From Nonomuraea wenchangensis (GTDB lineage: Bacteria; Actinomycetota; Actinomycetes; Streptosporangiales; Streptosporangiaceae): a DNA stretch of 64,000 nucleotides. The position numbers and the translations under genes were made by a program. Positions 51,509 to 61,004 of the stretch are shown in pieces. Numbering within the stretch: the first letter of the stretch is position 1; every line of letters starts with the position of its first letter. The notes beneath the pieces were generated by a model. It searched no databases. It was given only the letters and a program-made list of their open reading frames with translations, and had not been told where the DNA came from. Where the stretch lies: assembly GCF_900111685.1 (NCBI RefSeq), contig NZ_FOHX01000001.1, forward strand, positions 186,001 through 250,000, in the 5' to 3' direction.

Positions 51509-52999
51509 ATGTCCGGCCATGGCCTCGGGCGGCCTTTCGCCTTCCTGTGGTCCTCCACCGCGCTGTCCAACCTCGCCGACGGCGTGCTCAAGGTCGGCGC
51601 GCCCCTGCTGGCGGTGTCGATGACCCGCTCCCCCACCCTGGTCTCCCTCGTGGGCGCGGCGGCCACCCTGCCCTGGCTGCTGCTCGCGCTGCCCGCCGGC
51701 GCCGTCGCCGACCGCGCCGACCGCCGCCACATCATGGCGGGAGCGGGGGCTGTCAGGGCCGTCGCGCTGGCGGTCGCGGCGCTGCTGGCGGCGTCGGGGA
51801 CGCTCGACCTGTGGGTGCTGCTCGCGGCCGTGCTGGCGGCCGGCGTGGCCGAGGTCTTCGCCGACACCTCGGCGCAGGCCGTCCTGCCGATGACCGTGCC
51901 CGCCTCCCAGCTCACGCGGGCCAACGGCCGGGTGTCCAGCGCCCAGCAGATCGGCAACGAGTTCGCCGGCGCACCCGTGGCCGGGCTCCTGGTCGGCCTC
52001 TTACCAGCCGCCGTCTTCGGCGCCCCGGCCCTGCTGTACGCCGCCGCAGCAGCACTCCTGCTCGGCATGCGCGGCACCTACCGTCCAACCAGAAACACCC
52101 CACCAGGCAGCGCCCCGGCCGAGGGCACCGCGCCGGACAGCAGCCCGGCCGGGGGCACCACGCCGCACGACAGCCCGGCCGGAGGCACCACGCCGCACGA
52201 CAGCCCGGCCGGAGGCACCACGCCGGACAGCAGCCCTGCCGCGAACACCACGCCCGGCAGCGGCCCTGCCGCGAACACCACGCCGAACGGCAGCCCCGCC
52301 GCGAGCGGGCCGGGGCGAAGGGCGTCGGGGAGGGCGCCGTCAGGTCCGCTGCTGCGGGAGATCGGCGAGGCGCTGCGCTTCCTGCTGGCCCATCGAGTGC
52401 TGCGCAGCCTGGCGATCACCGCGGGCCTGCTCAACCTCGCCAACTCCGCCTACTTCGCCGTCTTCGTCCTGTGGGCGGTGGGCGACGGCTCGGCGATCGG
52501 CCTGCCGCCGGAAGGGTACGGCCTGATGATGACGGCCTTCGCCGCCGGCGCGGTGCTCGGCTCGCTGCTGGCCGAGCGCATCGCCGGGATCTTCGGGGAG
52601 TTCCGCGCGCTGACGAGCTGCTGGCTGGCCAGCAGCCTGCTGCTCCTGGTGCCGGTCGTCGCGCCGTCCCCGTGGGCGCTCTACCCGACCGCCGTGCTCT
52701 GGGGCGTCTGCGGAGCGGCCGCCAACGTGCTGGTGATCTCCACGAGGCAGCGGCTGATCCCGCCGGAGCTGCTCGGCCGGGTGAATTCGGCCTACCGGCT
52801 CGTCGGCATGGGCGGCATGCCGCTGGGGGCTGCGCTCGGGGGTGTCGTGGCGGAGTTCGCGGGGCTTCCAGCCGTCCTGCTGGGGTCGATCGGCGTGTGT
52901 CTGCTCGGGGTCGGACTGGTGCGGCACGCCTTGGCGGATCGAATTTCTAGGCCCTTGACCAGCAGCGCCGCACTTCCTGACATAACCAGATCACTTTAG
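51509..52999 (+). CDS. MFS transporter with repeat-rich cytoplasmic loop
   Basis: A 496-residue major facilitator (MFS_3/enterobactin-exporter-like): N-half LWSSTALSNLADGVLKVGAP, VADRADRRHIM; C-half LLNLANSAYFAVFVLWAV and RLIPPELLGRVNSAYRLVGMG, about 12 helices. The central loop (about residues 200-270) has Pro/Thr/Ser/Gly-rich ten-residue repeats such as PAGGTTPHDS, encoded by 30-bp tandem repeats. ATG at 51509 with GGAG upstream. Exports an unknown compound; regulated by the divergent ArsR-type protein. Confidence 0.82.
   Translation: MSGHGLGRPFAFLWSSTALSNLADGVLKVGAPLLAVSMTRSPTLVSLVGAAATLPWLLLALPAGAVADRADRRHIMAGAGAVRAVALAVAALLAASGTLDLWVLLAAVLAAGVAEVFADTSAQAVLPMTVPASQLTRANGRVSSAQQIGNEFAGAPVAGLLVGLLPAAVFGAPALLYAAAAALLLGMRGTYRPTRNTPPGSAPAEGTAPDSSPAGGTTPHDSPAGGTTPHDSPAGGTTPDSSPAANTTPGSGPAANTTPNGSPAASGPGRRASGRAPSGPLLREIGEALRFLLAHRVLRSLAITAGLLNLANSAYFAVFVLWAVGDGSAIGLPPEGYGLMMTAFAAGAVLGSLLAERIAGIFGEFRALTSCWLASSLLLLVPVVAPSPWALYPTAVLWGVCGAAANVLVISTRQRLIPPELLGRVNSAYRLVGMGGMPLGAALGGVVAEFAGLPAVLLGSIGVCLLGVGLVRHALADRISRPLTSSAALPDITRSL
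52111..52310 (+). repeat. 30-bp tandem repeats in MFS gene
   Basis: About 6.7 units of 30 bp starting at 52111, 52141, 52171, 52201, 52231, 52261 and 52291; the 52141 and 52171 units differ at a single base. In frame, they encode SPAGGTTPHD-type decapeptides in a cytoplasmic loop. Length polymorphism between strains is expected. Confidence 0.9.
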
Positions 53000-53032
53000 G
53001 CACCCTATGGAGTGTGTTGAAGTGACATGATT

Positions 53033-53052
53033 ATCCCCGAGTCTGAGGGGAT
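53033..53052 (+). other. hairpin covering the kinase ribosome-binding site
   Basis: ATCCCC and GGGGAT pair across an 8-base loop; the second arm contains the Shine-Dalgarno GAGGGG of the Ser/Thr kinase gene (ATG at 53056). It could limit translation initiation. Confidence 0.35.
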
Positions 53053-53055
53053 GGT

Positions 53056-53862
53056 ATGCGGAAGATCGGCGGACGGTACCTCCTGCACGAGGAGGCCGGT
53101 CGTGGGGGTATGGGAGTCGTCTGGCGTGCGTTCGATCAGCTCCTCCACCGAACGGTGGCGCTCAAGGAGCTGACCTTGGCCGGTGAGGTCGAGATGGTAC
53201 GCCGCCGGGTGCTGCGTGAGGCCAGGATGGCTGCTGGGCTGACGCATCCCAACATCGTCACCGTCCACGACCTCATGGAGGAGGCCGGCAAGCTCTGGAT
53301 CGTGATGGAGTACCTCGACGGGCTCTCACTGCACCAGTTGCTGTCGCAGGTCGGCACGCTCCCGGCGCAGTCGGTCGCGGCCATCGGGCAACACCTGCTC
53401 GCCGCGCTGCGCACCGCGCACCAGGCCGGGGTGCTGCACCGCGACGTGAAGCCCGCGAACGTCATGCTGACCGGCGACCGGGTGGTGCTGACCGACTTCG
53501 GCATAGCCACGGCCGAGGGCGACATCCGCATGACGACGTCGCGGCGGCTGCGCGGCACACCCGCCTTCATGGCGCCCGAGCGCCTGCACGGCGGCCCGGC
53601 CAGCAAGGAGGCCGACATGTGGTCCTTCGGCGCCACGCTCTACAGCGCGGTCGAGGGGCAGCCTCCCTACCCGGGGCAGGACGCGGCCACGGTCCTCGGC
53701 ATGGCGCGCAGCGGGCCCTACCCGCCGCCGCGCCGGGCCGGCGTGATGCGTCCCCTGCTCGAAGGGCTGCTGCACCACGACCCTGTACGCCGGTTCACGC
53801 CGGAGCAGACGGCGGGGCTCCTGGCGGGCATGCGCGCCAGCGCCTACCAGGCAGCCATCTGA
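53056..53862 (+). CDS. soluble Hanks-type serine/threonine protein kinase
   Basis: A 268-residue kinase-only protein: glycine loop EAGRGGMGVVW, ATP Lys in VALKELTL, catalytic loop VLHRDVKPANVMLTG, DFGIA, and activation segment RGTPAFMAPERLHGG. No transmembrane or PASTA part, so it is cytosolic. Unusually small with no C-terminal regulatory domain. Substrate unknown; no partner gene adjacent. A hairpin masks its ribosome-binding site. Confidence 0.92.
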   Translation: MRKIGGRYLLHEEAGRGGMGVVWRAFDQLLHRTVALKELTLAGEVEMVRRRVLREARMAAGLTHPNIVTVHDLMEEAGKLWIVMEYLDGLSLHQLLSQVGTLPAQSVAAIGQHLLAALRTAHQAGVLHRDVKPANVMLTGDRVVLTDFGIATAEGDIRMTTSRRLRGTPAFMAPERLHGGPASKEADMWSFGATLYSAVEGQPPYPGQDAATVLGMARSGPYPPPRRAGVMRPLLEGLLHHDPVRRFTPEQTAGLLAGMRASAYQAAI

Positions 53863-53880
53863 CCACCAACGGCACTTGAC

Positions 53881-53914
53881 GCGCCCGCCGACAGGCTGAA
53901 GAGTCGGCGGGCGC
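53881..53914. terminator. hairpin between convergent kinase and PlsC genes (1)
   Basis: GCGCCCGCCGAC and GTCGGCGGGCGC, 12-bp perfect arms with a 10-base loop, 18 bp after the kinase stop. The 53863-54141 gap holds no gene, only hairpins and a repeat. Confidence 0.65.
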
Positions 53915-53954
53915 GCCCGCAGCCACCAACAGATTGGTGTCGCCGGGTGCGCTT

Positions 53955-53984
53955 CACCCACCGACAGGACGGTGTCGGTGGGTG
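53955..53984. terminator. hairpin between convergent kinase and PlsC genes (2)
   Basis: CACCCACCGACA and TGTCGGTGGGTG, 12-bp perfect arms with a 6-base loop. Its arms are similar to those of the first hairpin (CCGCCGAC vs CCACCGAC). Confidence 0.55.
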
Positions 53985-54008
53985 CGCTTCGCTCCCCAGT
54001 GGTGTGGA

Positions 54009-54034
54009 GTCGGCGGGGGGCCGCAGCCGCCGAC
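54009..54034. other. hairpin between convergent kinase and PlsC genes (3)
   Basis: GTCGGCGG and CCGCCGAC, 8-bp arms and a 10-base loop. Third member of a family of related inverted repeats in this gap. Confidence 0.4.
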
Positions 54035-54080
54035 CCATCGATTCGCCGCCCGCGCGCTGGGGGCGGCGCGGGGCGGGGCG

Positions 54081-54167
54081 GGTCAGTCCTTCTCACGCGG
54101 GCGGCGGGGAACGGTGGCGATGTCCCACCTGCCGGTCGCGGTCAGTCCTTCTTGGCGCGGGCGGCGG
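54081..54167. repeat. duplicated tail of the PlsC gene
   Basis: GGTCAGTCCTTCT followed by a CGCGGGCGGCGG stretch occurs at 54081 and again at 54140, 59 bp apart. The second copy is the 3' end (ARAKKD-stop) of the PlsC gene; the first lies just downstream of it. Confidence 0.6.
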
Positions 54168-54888
54168 CTTCGGCGGCGTCCAGGGCGGCGGCCTCTTCCG
54201 GGGTCGGGGCGGTGCCGCCCAGGTGGGCGGGCTGCCACCACACGCCCGGCGTGATCTCCGGGTACGTCCGCTGCGCCCGGTCCACCAGCGTCGAGATGCG
54301 CTCGTGCAGGTCGAGCGTGTGCTTGTTGACGTCCTCGCCGCGCTTGGGGTACATCGGCTCCCCCACGAGGATGGTCAGCGGGATGTGGCGCTGGAGCAGC
54401 TTGCGGGGGCGGCCCTTGGTCCAGAAGCGCTGGCTGCCCCAGAGGGCCACAGGGATGACCGGCACGTTCGTCGCCTGGGCCATGCGGATGGCGCCGTTCT
54501 TGATCTCTTTGACCGTGAACGAGCGGCTGATAGTAGCTTCGGCGAAGACGCCGACCACCTCGCCGGCCTTGAGCATGCGCAGCGCGGTGGCGTACGAGCC
54601 CGCGCCCGCCCCCCGGTCGACCGGGATGTGGTGCATGCCGCGCATGAGCGGCCCGGAGATCCGGTGTTCGAAGACGTCCTGTTTGGCCATGAAGCGCACC
54701 AGCCGCCGGGACGGGTGCGCGGCCCAGCCGGCGAAGATGAAGTCCAGGTAGCTGATGTGATTGCTCACCAGCACCGCTCCGCCGCTGCGCGGCACGTTCT
54801 CGGTCCCCTCCAGGTGGAAGCGGACGTCGAGCGCGCGAAAGAAGGTCCGCGCGGCGGCGATCACCGGCGGGTACACAATCTCAGCCAT
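54142..54888 (-). CDS. 1-acyl-sn-glycerol-3-phosphate acyltransferase (PlsC-like)
   Basis: A 248-residue acyltransferase. Motif I is VSNHISYLDFIF (H-x4-D), motif II FMAKQDVFEHRI, motif III VGVFAEATISRSF (in place of the classical EGTRS), and motif IV VPVIPVALWGS. Transfers an acyl chain to lysophosphatidic acid or a related glycolipid acceptor at the inner membrane face. Lone gene, C-terminus Ala-rich with lysines. Start ATG at 54888. Confidence 0.85.
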   Translation of the reverse strand: MAEIVYPPVIAAARTFFRALDVRFHLEGTENVPRSGGAVLVSNHISYLDFIFAGWAAHPSRRLVRFMAKQDVFEHRISGPLMRGMHHIPVDRGAGAGSYATALRMLKAGEVVGVFAEATISRSFTVKEIKNGAIRMAQATNVPVIPVALWGSQRFWTKGRPRKLLQRHIPLTILVGEPMYPKRGEDVNKHTLDLHERISTLVDRAQRTYPEITPGVWWQPAHLGGTAPTPEEAAALDAAEAAARAKKD

Positions 54889-54909
54889 GTGCAGAAGGTA
54901 GCAGCCGGA

Positions 54910-56085
54910 TCAGGCAGGTCGGGCGGTGGTGGGAAGGCTGATCATGCCCCGGACGTTGCCGTGCGCGGTCCGCCGGATGCCCTCCTGGTGGATGTGGTAG
55001 TCGGGCGCGACGGCCTTGGTCAGCTCCTCCAGCGTGATCCGGCCCTCCAGGCGGGCGAGGGCGGCCCCGAGACAGTAGTGGCGGCCGACGCCGAAGCTGA
55101 TGGCGCGGGAGGTGTCGCGGCCGAGGTCGTACACGTCGGGGTCGGGGAAGACGTCCTCGTCGCGGTTGGCGGAGCCGATGAGCACCCACATCTTGGCGTC
55201 GCGCGGCACGAGCACGCCGTGCAGCTCGGTGGGTCCGGTGAGGCGGCGGGCGGTTCCGTGCGCCGGCGTGTCGTAGCGCAGCGACTCCTCCACCCACTGC
55301 GGCACGCCGCCGTCGAAGGCGATCTCGCGCTGCTCGGGGTTGCGCCAGGCCCAGTACCAGGCCGCGCAGAGCAGGTGGGTCGTGGTCTCCGAGCCCGCCC
55401 CGATCAGCAGGAACAGGAACGCGACGATCTCCTCGTCGGTGAGGTCTCCGTCGGCGACGAGCGCGGAGACGAGGTCGTCGCGCGGCTCGGCGCGGCGCTG
55501 GGCGACGACGGAGGCGTAGTAGTCGCCGAGGGACAGCAGGCCGCGGAGCCCGGACTCGGTGAGGGTGGTGGCGAGGTCGTGCCTCAGCAGGATGCTCTCG
55601 GTGCGCCGCACCTTGTGCCGCCGCGACGACGGCACGCCCATCAGCTCGGAGATCACGTCGAGCGGCAGCTTCGCGGCGAGGTCGGCGGCGAAGTCGAACG
55701 TGCCCTTCGCCAGCCTCTCCTCGATGTAAGCGCGGGCGATCTCGCGGATCATGGGTTCGAGCGCGGCGATCCGGCGCGGCGTGAACGCCCGGGACACGAC
55801 GGCCCGCATCCGGGTGTGGTCGGGCGGGTCCATGGCCACGAACGACAGGTACGCCCGCGCCTGAGGCGTCCAGGCCCCGGCGTCGATCATGGGGCCGTGG
55901 TCGCTGGAGTACCGCGCGCTGTCCACGAGCGCGGCGGCGACGTCGGCGTGCCTCGACAGGGCCCAGAAGCCGAGCTCCGGGTTGTGGTAGAGCGGGGCAT
56001 CGCGGCGTAAACGGGCGTAGACGGGGTACGGATCGTCGTTGATCGACGGGTCGTAGGGGTTGTAGTTGACGTCCACCCCGTCCAC
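54910..56085 (-). CDS. cytochrome P450
   Basis: A 391-residue bacterial P450: I-helix LIGAGSETTTHLL (acid/alcohol pair replaced by E-T), ExxR in WVEESLRYDTPAHGTARR, and the haem-ligand loop ISFGVGRHYCLGAALARLEG. Start GTG at 56085 (VDGVDVNYNPYDPSI) is the best fit; 56076 is an alternative and the open frame runs to 56253. No ferredoxin or reductase nearby. Substrate not predictable; lone position argues against a large biosynthetic cluster. Confidence 0.88.
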   Translation of the reverse strand: MDGVDVNYNPYDPSINDDPYPVYARLRRDAPLYHNPELGFWALSRHADVAAALVDSARYSSDHGPMIDAGAWTPQARAYLSFVAMDPPDHTRMRAVVSRAFTPRRIAALEPMIREIARAYIEERLAKGTFDFAADLAAKLPLDVISELMGVPSSRRHKVRRTESILLRHDLATTLTESGLRGLLSLGDYYASVVAQRRAEPRDDLVSALVADGDLTDEEIVAFLFLLIGAGSETTTHLLCAAWYWAWRNPEQREIAFDGGVPQWVEESLRYDTPAHGTARRLTGPTELHGVLVPRDAKMWVLIGSANRDEDVFPDPDVYDLGRDTSRAISFGVGRHYCLGAALARLEGRITLEELTKAVAPDYHIHQEGIRRTAHGNVRGMISLPTTARPA

Positions 56086-56197
56086 GCTACGACGCCCGCG
56101 TCTCGGTGAGAACGGGGCAGATCCGGCGATCCGCTCCTGGGCCGGGCGGAGGCGGCCCTTGTAGGCTCGCCTCACGTGCCGACAGGCTGGAGATCCG

Positions 56198-57177
56198 ATG
56201 AAGAAGCTCATCAACTCGGCGAACTCCGTCGTCGCGGACGCGCTCAACGGCATGGCCGCGGCCCATCCGTCGCTGCGGGTGCGCGACCAGGTGGTCTACC
56301 GCGCCGAGGGGCCGCGCCAGGGAAAGGTCGGCCTGGTCTCGGGCGGCGGCTCGGGGCACGAGCCGCTGCACGCCGGGTTCGTCGGGTACGGCATGCTCGA
56401 CGCGGCCTGCCCCGGCGAGGTCTTCACCTCACCGGTGCCCGACCAGATCATCGACGCCACGAAGGCCGTGGACGGCGGCGCGGGCGTGCTGCACATCGTC
56501 AAGAACTACACCGGCGACGTGCTGAACTTCGAGATGGCCGCCGAGCTGGTCGAGGACGTCGAGGTGGCGAGCGTCCTGGTGGACGACGACGTGGCCGTCC
56601 AGGACTCCCTCTACACGGCCGGCCGCCGGGGCACCGGCGCCACGCTGTTCGTGGAGAAGATCGCCGGGGCGCTGGCGGAGGAGGGCGCGCCGCTGGCCGA
56701 GGTCGCGGCGGTGGCGCGCGAGGTGGACGAGCGCAGCCGCTCGTTCGGCATCGCGCTCACCTCCTGTACGACGCCGCACGCCGGCAAGCCGACCTTCGAC
56801 CTGCCGGACGACCAGGTGGAGCTGGGCATCGGCATCCACGGCGAGCCGGGGCGGGCCCGTGCGCCCATGGCGTCGGCGCGCGAGCTGGCCGGGGTGGCGA
56901 TGGAGGCGCTTCACGGGGATCTGCCGCTGAGCGGCGACCTGCTGGTCATGGTCAACGGCATGGGCGGGACGCCGCTGATGGAGCTGTACGTGGTGTTCGC
57001 CGAGGTGGAGTCGTTCGTCAAGGGGAAGGGGGCGCGGGTGGCGCGGTCGCTGGTCGGCAATTACGTGACAAGTCTGGATATGCAGGGGTTTTCCGTTACG
57101 GTCTGCCGGCTCGACGACACGCTGACCCGCCTGTGGGACGCGCCGGTCGAGACGCCGGCGCTGCGCTGGGGGCGCTG

Positions 57178-57178
<1 letters not shown>
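56198..57178 (+). CDS. dhaK: dihydroxyacetone kinase subunit DhaK
   Basis: A 326-residue DhaK that binds dihydroxyacetone covalently through His. Segments [36 protein letters not shown] and [14 protein letters not shown] with substrate-binding His214, and [15 protein letters not shown] are hallmarks. The C-terminus lacks a fused kinase domain, so a separate DhaL is required and is present. ATG at 56198, start of a three-gene operon with stop/start overlaps. Confidence 0.93.
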
Positions 57179-57953
<775 letters not shown>

Positions 57954-57954
<1 letters not shown>

Positions 57955-58328
57955 TGGTGGGCGTGGTGGTGGTGTCGCACAGCGCCGGACTGGCGCGCGA
58001 GGTCGTGGCCCTGGTACGCGGGATCGCGGGCGAGGAGGTGCCCGTGGCGGCGGCCGGGGGCACCGAGGACGGCGGGCTCGGCACCAGCCTGGACCTCGTC
58101 GAGGCCGCCGTACGCGAGGTGGACCAGGGCGACGGCGTGCTGCTCGTGCCCGACCTCGGCAGTTCGGTGCTGACCGCCCGGCTGCTGGAGGAGCCGGGCC
58201 GGATCGTGGTGGCGGACGTGCCGTTCGTGGAGGGCGCGATCGCGGCGGCGGTGATGGCGGGCACGGGAATGCCGCTGCCCGACGTCCTGGCCGCCGCCGA
58301 CGAGGCCCGCACCGTCCGCAAGATGTGA
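57954..58328 (+). CDS. dhaM: PTS-dependent dihydroxyacetone kinase phosphotransferase subunit DhaM (EIIA-like only)
   Basis: A 124-residue EIIA-Man-like protein: active-site His9 in VVVSHSAGLARE, AAAGGTEDGGLGTS, GVLLVPDLGSSVLTARLL. It receives phosphate from HPr and passes it to DhaL-bound ADP. It lacks the fused HPr and EI-like domains of E. coli DhaM, so a general PTS (EI, HPr) must exist elsewhere. ATG overlaps the DhaL stop. Confidence 0.9.
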
Positions 58329-58362
58329 CAGCAGGCTCTGGTGGCGGGCTGCGGTGGCTGGG

Positions 58363-60135
58363 TCAGTGGCCCTTGAACGCCTCCTCCAGCCACCACGACC
58401 CCCGGTCACGCGTCACCTTGGCGTGGACGAGCAGCGGCCGGTCGCGCGGCCCCTTGAGCCACTCCGCCACGCCGCCCAGATCGCCCTCCCGCGTGACGGT
58501 CACGGCGGCGAAGCCGTGCCCGCGCGCGATCGCGGCCAGGTCGGCCGGCGGGAAGGTGACGGTGTCCAGCGGGTGCCCGTGCGGCCCGAAGTGGTGCACC
58601 TCGGCGCCGTACGCCTCGTCGTCGTAGACCACGACCACCATCGGCAGGCCCAGCCGGACGACGGTCTCCAGCTCGGCGGCGCCCATGAGCGCGCCGCCGT
58701 CGCCGAGCGCGGCCACCGGCAGCCGGTCGGGCCGGGCCACGGCCGCGCCGATCGCGGTGGCCAGGCCGAGTCCGACCGACTGGAACGCCTGGGTGAAGCA
58801 GAACCCGTTCTCGTCGGGGACGTCGAGGAACATCGACGGGTACCCCATGAAGTTGCCGCTGTCGACGGCCACGACGCGCTCGGCCGGGAGGAGGTCGTCC
58901 AGGCCGATGGTGAGCGTCCGCGGGTCGATGCGGCCGCCGTCGCCCTGGTCCTCGTACGGGACCGCCCGCCAACGGCCTTCGGCCCGGATCCGGCTCTCGA
59001 GGGCGGCCGAGCGGTAGCCCGCCGCGGCCGGGACGAGGCCGGTCAGGGCCGAGGCGACGGCGGCCGTGTCGCCCGTGACGCCCAGGTCGACGGGCACGTG
59101 GACGCCGATCGCGGCGGGGTCGAGGTCCACCTGGACGACCTGGCCGGCGGCCGGGAGCAGGGAGCCGTGCCGGGTGGTCCACATGTTGAGCGCGCAGCCC
59201 CAGCCGACGACGAGGTCGGCTCCCGTGATCAGCTCGGCGGCCAGCGGGGTGGCGAAGCCGCCGGACACGTCCAGGTCCCACGGGCTGCCCCGGAACAGGC
59301 CGCGGGCGACGGCCGAGGTGGCGAGGAGGGCGCCCGTCCGCTCGGCGAGCGCCTCCAGCTCCCGCCGCGCGTGCCGGGCGCCCCGGCCGGCGATGAACAC
59401 CGGCCGCGACGCCTCGGCCAGCAGGCGGGCGAGCGCGTCCACCTCGGCCGGGAGCGGCAGATCCGCCTCGTCCCCACCGGCGGCGGACCAGGCGGCCGGC
59501 CCGAATCCGCCGACGGCGGCCCTCGCCCCCGACCCGGATCCGGTCGCGGTCGCCCCAGGTCCGCCCGCGGTCGGCCCGGATCCGCCCGCGGTCGGCCCGG
59601 ATCCGGAGACGGACCTCGCGGCCGGGCCGGAGCCGGCGGTGGGGGCGGCGGGGCAGGGCTGGGACTGGACGTCGAGGGGCAGGCTCAGCAGGACCGTGCG
59701 GCGTTCCTCGACCGCGACCCGGTACGCCTCCTCCGCCCGCTCCCACGCCTCCTCACCCGACGTGACCCGCATCGCCACCGCGCCGACGGCCGCCACGAGC
59801 GCGTCCTGGTCGATGTGGAAGTTGGAGCGGCGGTCGGTGGCCTCGCCGGCGAGGACGACGAGCGGCGTGCGGCTCTTGGCCGCCTCCGCGATGCCGGTCA
59901 GGGCGTTGGTGAGGCCGGGCCCCTGGTGCACGGACAGGACGCCGGCCCGCCCGCTCATCCGCGCGTAGGCGTCGGCCATGGTCGCCGCGCCGCCCTCGTG
60001 GCGGGCCGCGACGAACCGCGCCCCCGCCGCGACCAGGGCGTTGGTGACGTGGAAGTTGCCGCTGCCGACCACGCCGAAGACGGCCTCGACGCCCCGGGCG
60101 GCGAGGGCGCGGCCGACCGCCTCGGCGACGATCAC
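58363..60135 (-). CDS. thiamine pyrophosphate-dependent enzyme (acetolactate synthase-like)
   Basis: A 590-residue TPP enzyme: N-terminal PYR domain with catalytic Glu47 in AARHEGGAATMADAYA, central DHAP-like domain (about 220-360; RPVFIAGRGARHARREL), C-terminal PP domain with the GDG-N-like motif ALGDGGALMGAAELETVVR and VVYDDEAYGAE. An alanine/glycine-rich linker (about 175-215) is encoded by 21-bp repeats. Start GTG at 60135 overlaps the cyclase stop. Substrate uncertain; similar IlvB-like proteins act as decarboxylases or lyases on 2-oxo acids. Confidence 0.8.
   Translation of the reverse strand: MIVAEAVGRALAARGVEAVFGVVGSGNFHVTNALVAAGARFVAARHEGGAATMADAYARMSGRAGVLSVHQGPGLTNALTGIAEAAKSRTPLVVLAGEATDRRSNFHIDQDALVAAVGAVAMRVTSGEEAWERAEEAYRVAVEERRTVLLSLPLDVQSQPCPAAPTAGSGPAARSVSGSGPTAGGSGPTAGGPGATATGSGSGARAAVGGFGPAAWSAAGGDEADLPLPAEVDALARLLAEASRPVFIAGRGARHARRELEALAERTGALLATSAVARGLFRGSPWDLDVSGGFATPLAAELITGADLVVGWGCALNMWTTRHGSLLPAAGQVVQVDLDPAAIGVHVPVDLGVTGDTAAVASALTGLVPAAAGYRSAALESRIRAEGRWRAVPYEDQGDGGRIDPRTLTIGLDDLLPAERVVAVDSGNFMGYPSMFLDVPDENGFCFTQAFQSVGLGLATAIGAAVARPDRLPVAALGDGGALMGAAELETVVRLGLPMVVVVYDDEAYGAEVHHFGPHGHPLDTVTFPPADLAAIARGHGFAAVTVTREGDLGGVAEWLKGPRDRPLLVHAKVTRDRGSWWLEEAFKGH
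59534..59617. repeat. 21-bp tandem repeats in TPP enzyme gene
   Basis: Units from 59534, 59555, 59576 and 59597 (core CCGGATCCGCCCGCGGTCGGC), in frame, encoding GSGPTAG-type heptads between the first two domains. The third and fourth unit starts are near-perfect copies; the last diverges. Confidence 0.75.
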
Positions 60136-60905
60136 CGTTCGACCAGGGCGAGTACGCGGACGGGGCTGCCGGAGCCGCCGAGGATGGGCAGCGGCGGGGC
60201 GACCACGACGGCGCCGGTCACCGGCAGGCGGTCGAGGTTGCGGAGCTGGGTGAGGCCGTACTTGCCGGCGCCGAGGAGGAAGGCGTGGCAGGGGAAGGGC
60301 GGGTCGAAGGAGTGGGCGGCGCCGGCGTCGGTGCCGACGGTCTCGACGCCGAGGCCGAGGATCGGGGTCTCGGTGGCCAGCCAGGCGGCGCACTCGGCGG
60401 AGATGCCGGGCGTGTGGGAGCCGGTCTCGTCGGCGTTGTGGAAGGCGGCGCTGTCGGCGGCGCGGGCGTCCCAGCCGGTGCGGTAGAGCAGCCAGCCGCC
60501 CTCGGGCAGCGGCCCGTTGGCGCGTTCCCACTCCTTGACGTGGTCGATCTGGAGGAGGAAGTCGGGGTCCTTGGACGCCTCGGCGGCCAGGTCGAGCACG
60601 ACGGCGGGGGCGATCAGCTGGCCGGCGGGGACCTGGGAGACGTCCTCGCCGTCGCGTCCGGTGGCCCAGTGGATGGGCGCGTCGAAGTGCGTGCCGGTGT
60701 GCTCGCCGGTGTGGATGTCGTTCCAGTACCAGGCGGGGCCGCGGTCGTCGTAGCGGCTGATCTCCTCCAGCCGGAACGGGATCGTGTTGCCGAACGGTTC
60801 GGGGAGCTGGAGGATCGGCGTGTCGGCCGAGAGCGGTGCGGTGAGGTCGATCACCTCGATGGCGCCGCTGCGTACGCTGTCCACGAAGTTTCTCAAGACC
60901 GACAT
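60132..60905 (-). CDS. cyclase-family metal hydrolase (kynurenine formamidase-like)
   Basis: A 257-residue cyclase-family protein (PF04199) with the metal motif HTGTHFDAPIHW, VIDLTAPLSADTPI at the N-terminus and LGVETVGTDAG near the C-terminus. Family members hydrolyse cyclic or amide bonds (kynurenine formamidase, isatin hydrolase, polyketide cyclases). Its stop overlaps the GTG of the TPP enzyme, so the two enzymes probably act in series. The ABC transporter genes downstream of the intergenic region run on the same strand. Confidence 0.8.
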   Translation of the reverse strand: MSVLRNFVDSVRSGAIEVIDLTAPLSADTPILQLPEPFGNTIPFRLEEISRYDDRGPAWYWNDIHTGEHTGTHFDAPIHWATGRDGEDVSQVPAGQLIAPAVVLDLAAEASKDPDFLLQIDHVKEWERANGPLPEGGWLLYRTGWDARAADSAAFHNADETGSHTPGISAECAAWLATETPILGLGVETVGTDAGAAHSFDPPFPCHAFLLGAGKYGLTQLRNLDRLPVTGAVVVAPPLPILGGSGSPVRVLALVER

Positions 60906-61004
60906 GTCATCCTCCTCGATGTGGCTGAGCGCATCCTCCTACGCCCCACCGCACCGCCGCAAACACCGCCGCGAACCCGACGCGGACACGGACGCGCCGG
61001 GGGC

